Positions 60,671 to 64,000 of a stretch of 64,000 bases of DNA are shown piece by piece (position 1 is the stretch's first letter; each line of letters opens with the position of its first letter). Below the pieces are notes generated by a model. The model ran no database searches. It was not told where the DNA came from and saw only the letters and a program-made list of their open reading frames with translations. The position numbers and the translations under genes are program-made. This DNA is from Eledone cirrhosa (lineage: Eukaryota > Mollusca > Cephalopoda > Octopoda > Eledonidae): assembly GCA_964016885.1 (NCBI GenBank), contig OZ024744.1:67955551-68019550 (forward strand). Direction: 5' to 3'.

Positions 60671-61883
60671 TACAGGTTTGCTCAGTTCTTTGAGGACATT
60701 TGAATGAATTTAGTCATGAAAGAAGAGCTTTATTTGAGAACAAATTGGCATGAACAATCTTGAGACTCTTTTTAGTACATCTACTTGGTGAATCTGCTGT
60801 TACCATAGATGACTACTCCAATATGAGGTCTGAAATATTGACATCCCAAAATCAGATGGTTTTTATATATTTTTGACATTGTGTTAGCTATAGTGCACTT
60901 CTGAAATTTTATACTATTATGGGGGTATTGATTGACTTCCCTCTCAAGTATGACCCATACATAGTAATTTAATGGATTCAGGTCTGGAGAGCTAGGATAT
61001 CATATGTTTGGGGTGATGTGATCATGGAGATTTAAACTCATCTATTCATGGCTCATCTTGACCATATGAGTTGGCAGGTGTAAAGTCGTCCTTTGCTCAC
61101 TCACACTCTTTATCCAAGGCTTCACAACTTTCTCCAACACCTTATTATAGTCAATGGCATTGACCATTAAGTCCTGAGAAATGGTATGAGGAGGCATGGC
61201 ATTTCTTTCATTGTTTACACCTCCCATAACCATCACAATTGCCAGAAACTTTGTGTGCATGAACACTGGAATATCTTTAGGGTCTCTGCATAACCATTTA
61301 TCATTCCTTTAGTTATTCTTTTGGTCCTGATCAAAGTTTTTCTTGTCAGAGAAAAACTAAAGCATTACAGGCTCATGATGTTTTAACTTGTTCAACAAGT
61401 ACTTTGTATGGATCAGAAGAGTATCTTTTACAAATATGAATTGACCTCTCCACATTACATATGACTTATATTGAAGGTCCTTATGCACAATTTTTCTGAT
61501 AGTCTGTCTTGAAACCTTGAGATCCTTAGCAATGGCACTAATTGACATTCTGAGGTTCTTATCTCTCATGCAAATATAGGTATTCTGATGGTATTCGGAC
61601 CCTTAGCAGGTATTTTACATTTGGCTACTGCTGTAGAATTCCCATTAACAGCTTCCAGCTCTTTGCAAACTTTAACATCAAATGTCTGTGCAACTTTCAG
61701 GTAGAAAGCAATCTCTAAATCACTATGCTCTATCTTTAAGGGAATGATTCCAGCATGTCTTTTCCTTTGTGAGTTAGCTTGATGTCTGTCACCATTTATC
61801 TGAAAAGAAATGATAATCAGAACAAATTAGAAAAAGTTAGATCTATTAAAAAACTTGTCCTCAAAAAACTGAGCAACCCTCTA
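60671..61883 (-). mobile_element. Mariner element, full-length but decayed (minus)
   Basis: Termini TACAGGTTTGCTCAGTTCTT and, inverted, TAGAGGGTTGCTCAGTTTTT match at 25 of 28 positions. Transposase on minus strand: DNA-binding part MSISAIAKDLKVSRQTIRKI, YKSYVMWRGQFI; first catalytic region FFSDKKNFDQDQ (Asp kept, usual Glu after it is Lys); MHTKFLAIVMVMGG; VVKPWIKSVSEQR; then after a frameshift SSPDLNPLNYYVWVILEREV, where the third catalytic Asp is Asn. Several stops. The second catalytic QQDS is lost near 61060. Same subfamily wording as 26721-27607. Confidence 0.92.
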
Positions 61884-62530
61884 TATTAGTTTTATCAGAG
61901 AAGTCTTTTTGTTTGAATCTAAAGGTATTTATGTCCCTAACTAATTTGTTTTGGAAGGTGTTCAAATACTTATAGAAGCAAACATTAGTAACTATATCCA
62001 GAAAATGTGCTTCAAAAGGGATGAGGTCATTAGTTCTTGGGAGATAATTCTTGTGATATAATTATAGAAGCAAACGTTAGCAATTATGCCCAGAAAATTT
62101 GCTTCAAAAGGGATGAGGTCATTAACTGTAATTTTCCCATTAGAAACTTGTTTTTTATATCTCAAACATTTTACCACACCTGCAATAGGTTTTTTGAGTA
62201 GCATTGGTTGGTAAGAGTAGGAATGTTTTTGATAGAATACTTAATTTCAAATAGGTCCATGTTTCACAGGTAACAGGCACCCCCAATATATATGTGTGTG
62301 TGAAAAGACAAAGAAAGGCAAAGATGAAAAATTAAGTCATTTTAATTTTCCAACACATGTTTCTACAAAAATAAGCATTGAAATAAATGGAAAGAAAATA
62401 GTGGAAAGTCTGGCTCAAGCATTGACTCAAAGAGTTAGATATTAATTCTGTAATTTCTGTGTCATTAGAGTAACTATAAATGATTATATATATGACTGTG
62501 AAATGGTATCTTTATATCTTTTATCTTTAT
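61884..62530. other. Downstream region with ~90-bp duplication
   Basis: TATAGAAGCAAACATTAGTA then CCAGAAAATGTGCTTCAAAA recurs 90 bp on (61973 and 62065) with few changes, ending GGGATGAGGTCATTA. Nothing else recognised. Confidence 0.7.
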
Positions 62531-62532
62531 AT

Positions 62533-62755
62533 GTTTCATCAATACAATATCAAATAACAGTTCACACATATATGTGTGTGTACACATGCATATACATAGT
62601 TATAAGGGATATTTGCATGGAATCTTCAGAGAAGAAAGAATCGTTTATACTTACTTCTCTGAAGATTCCATGCAAATATCCCTTATAACAATGTATATGC
62701 ATGTGTACACACACATATATGTGTGAACTGTTATTTGATATTGTATAGATGAAAC
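62533..62755. repeat. Inverted repeat, 102-bp arms, 19-bp loop
   Basis: Arms 62533-62634 and 62654-62755 share CAATATCAAATAACAGTTCA and AAGGGATATTTGCATGGAAT. Nearly perfect. A CACATATATGTGTG palindrome lies inside each arm. Confidence 0.95.
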
Positions 62756-62967
62756 ACTGTGTAAGATGTAAAGTTTGTTTTTAAATGTATTGCCTTCTCC
62801 TCCATTTATTCTGTTTATACTTGCTCTGCTTACCTTCTGCACTTAACGCTCTTTTTATAATATTTAACACTCCACCTGTTAGCATTGAGTGCACTTTGCT
62901 TCAGCTATTGACATCTAGTATACTGTTTAACAATTTTTTCGCCCTTATGATACATGTCTCTTCTTTG

Positions 62968-63002
<35 letters not shown>

Positions 63003-63050
63003 CGTATATATACCGACAGTCAATTGACTTTCATCAAATCGGACCAAGGA
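62756..63050. other. Downstream region with TA tract
   Basis: (TA)n at 62972-63012; the rest is unrecognised. Confidence 0.6.
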
Positions 63051-63054
63051 AACA

Positions 63055-63228
63055 ATGTTTCCATTGGTCTTTCCTATTGCTAATACTATCTATCGGTCGC
63101 AACTCCAGGTAGAAGGAGCAATGTGAAATAAAGTGTCTTGCTTAAGGATATAATGCAGGTTCGGAATCAAACTCACAACCTGACAATTGCGAATCCAATT
63201 CTCTAACCACTCAGCAACACGCCTTCAC
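63055..63228 (-). repeat. SINE-C (minus)
   Basis: GTTTCCATTGGTCTTTCCTA, AAAGTGTCTTGCTTAAGGAT, GCGAATCCAATTCTCTAACC and CTCAGCAACACGCCTTCAC. Confidence 0.82.
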
Positions 63229-63249
63229 ACATATATATATATATATATA

Positions 63250-63795
63250 TCATCATCATTAGCGTTTAACGTTCATTTTCCATGCTATCATGTGTTGGAT
63301 GAGGTGTCAATTATGAGAAAGGCCAAGTCAGGTGACCATATCTTGCTCATACAGACCTGATTCTGGCTTGGTTTTCTATGGCTGGATGCCCTTCTTAATG
63401 CCAACATTTACAGTTTGCTGGGTGCTCTTTATCGTTACACCTACACAACCACTTTACAGTGCAGTGTGGACTGGGTGCTTTTTATTGTGACACTTACACA
63501 ACCACTTTACAGTGTGGACTAGGTGCTTTTTGTCATGACACACAATCATTTTACAGTGTGGACTGAATGCTTTTCTTCATGACATCTACACTACCACTTT
63601 AAAGTGTGGGCCTGCAGTGCAGTGTGGACTGGGTGCTTTTTATTGTGACACTTACACAACCACTTTACAGTGTGGACTAGGTGCTTTTTGTCATGACACA
63701 CAATCATTTTACAGTGTGGACTGAATGCTTTTCTTCATGACATCTACACTACCACTTTAAAGTGTGGGCCTGGTACTTTTTGTCATGATTTTCAA
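63250..63795 (-). repeat. LINE 3' UTR copy with 158-bp higher-order duplication (minus)
   Basis: (ATC)n, TAGCGTTTAACGTTCATTTT, GGATGCCCTTCTTAATGCC, then eight or so 48-bp-like units. The three-unit block starting GCAGTGTGGACTGGGTGCTT at 63461 recurs exactly at 63619 (period 158 bp). Confidence 0.9.
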
Positions 63796-63920
63796 AATTA
63801 ATTGAAATATATAGATAATATATTTCATTAGCAATACATTAATGAAAGGGTTAACCAGCTACTTACAGGCCTAGATTTATTTAGATTTGAATATGACTGA
63901 ATATGCAAAAAGTTATACTT

Positions 63921-64000
63921 AACCCTTTAGCATTTAAACGGGCCAGAATTTTCTCACCACTTCAAACTGGCCATAACTGGCTGCTCATATTTATGTTATG
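63921..64000 (+). mobile_element. piggyBac-like MITE, left part (cut by window end)
   Basis: TTAACCCTTTAGCATTTAAA then CGGGCCAGAATTTTCTCACC and GGCCATAACTGGCTGCTCAT match the left half of 53537-53869. Confidence 0.8.

Overview
The window looks like cephalopod (octopus-like) nuclear DNA. It is intron-rich, with long CA, TA, CTT, CAA and CCA simple repeats. About two dozen copies or fragments of a tRNA-headed SINE match the style of the known octopus SINE families. There is no prokaryotic gene organisation. The organism call is inference from repeat style and gene structure; no species can be named from the sequence alone.

One host gene dominates. On the + strand, twelve exons between 663 and 50528 splice in frame, with GT/AG borders and consistent codon phases, into 373 residues. 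They give a short Ser/Pro-rich linker, a complete serine/threonine kinase domain of doublecortin-like kinase (DCLK) type, and the C-terminal tail ending in a stop. All key kinase motifs are present, with one conservative change: the APE motif reads APD. The microtubule-binding doublecortin domains, promoter and 5' end must lie upstream of base 1. The last intron is 16 kb. I found no second host gene.

The rest is intron, 3' UTR and flank, filled with mobile-element debris. It includes four kinds of 5'-truncated LINE remnants and three tRNA-headed SINE families, called here A, B and C. The SINE-B family shares its 3' tail with one LINE family. There are three Tc1/mariner transposase remnants (two with matched terminal inverted repeats), a hAT-like element nested in a SINE with a clean 8-bp duplication, six TTAA-flanked piggyBac-like MITE copies, a MULE-like element with a 9-bp duplication, and several TA-flanked MITEs. 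A striking class is long palindromes, most of them bordered by (TA)n.

The largest tandem arrays are a 22-24 bp array inside a mariner-type MITE (6045-7078), a 40-bp array just before the catalytic-loop exon (17605-18248), a 48-bp array derived from a LINE 3' UTR (48395-49510), a GGT-rich array (15360-16430), CAA-rich DNA in and after the 3' UTR (50600-53500), and about 3.1 kb of CCA/CTA/CAA triplets (54700-57815).

The most interesting leads are the repeat arrays that grew inside transposons, the (TA)n-bordered palindromes that could form intronic double-stranded RNA (relevant to heavy cephalopod A-to-I editing), and the LINE-SINE tail sharing. No clearly new multi-gene system is visible.
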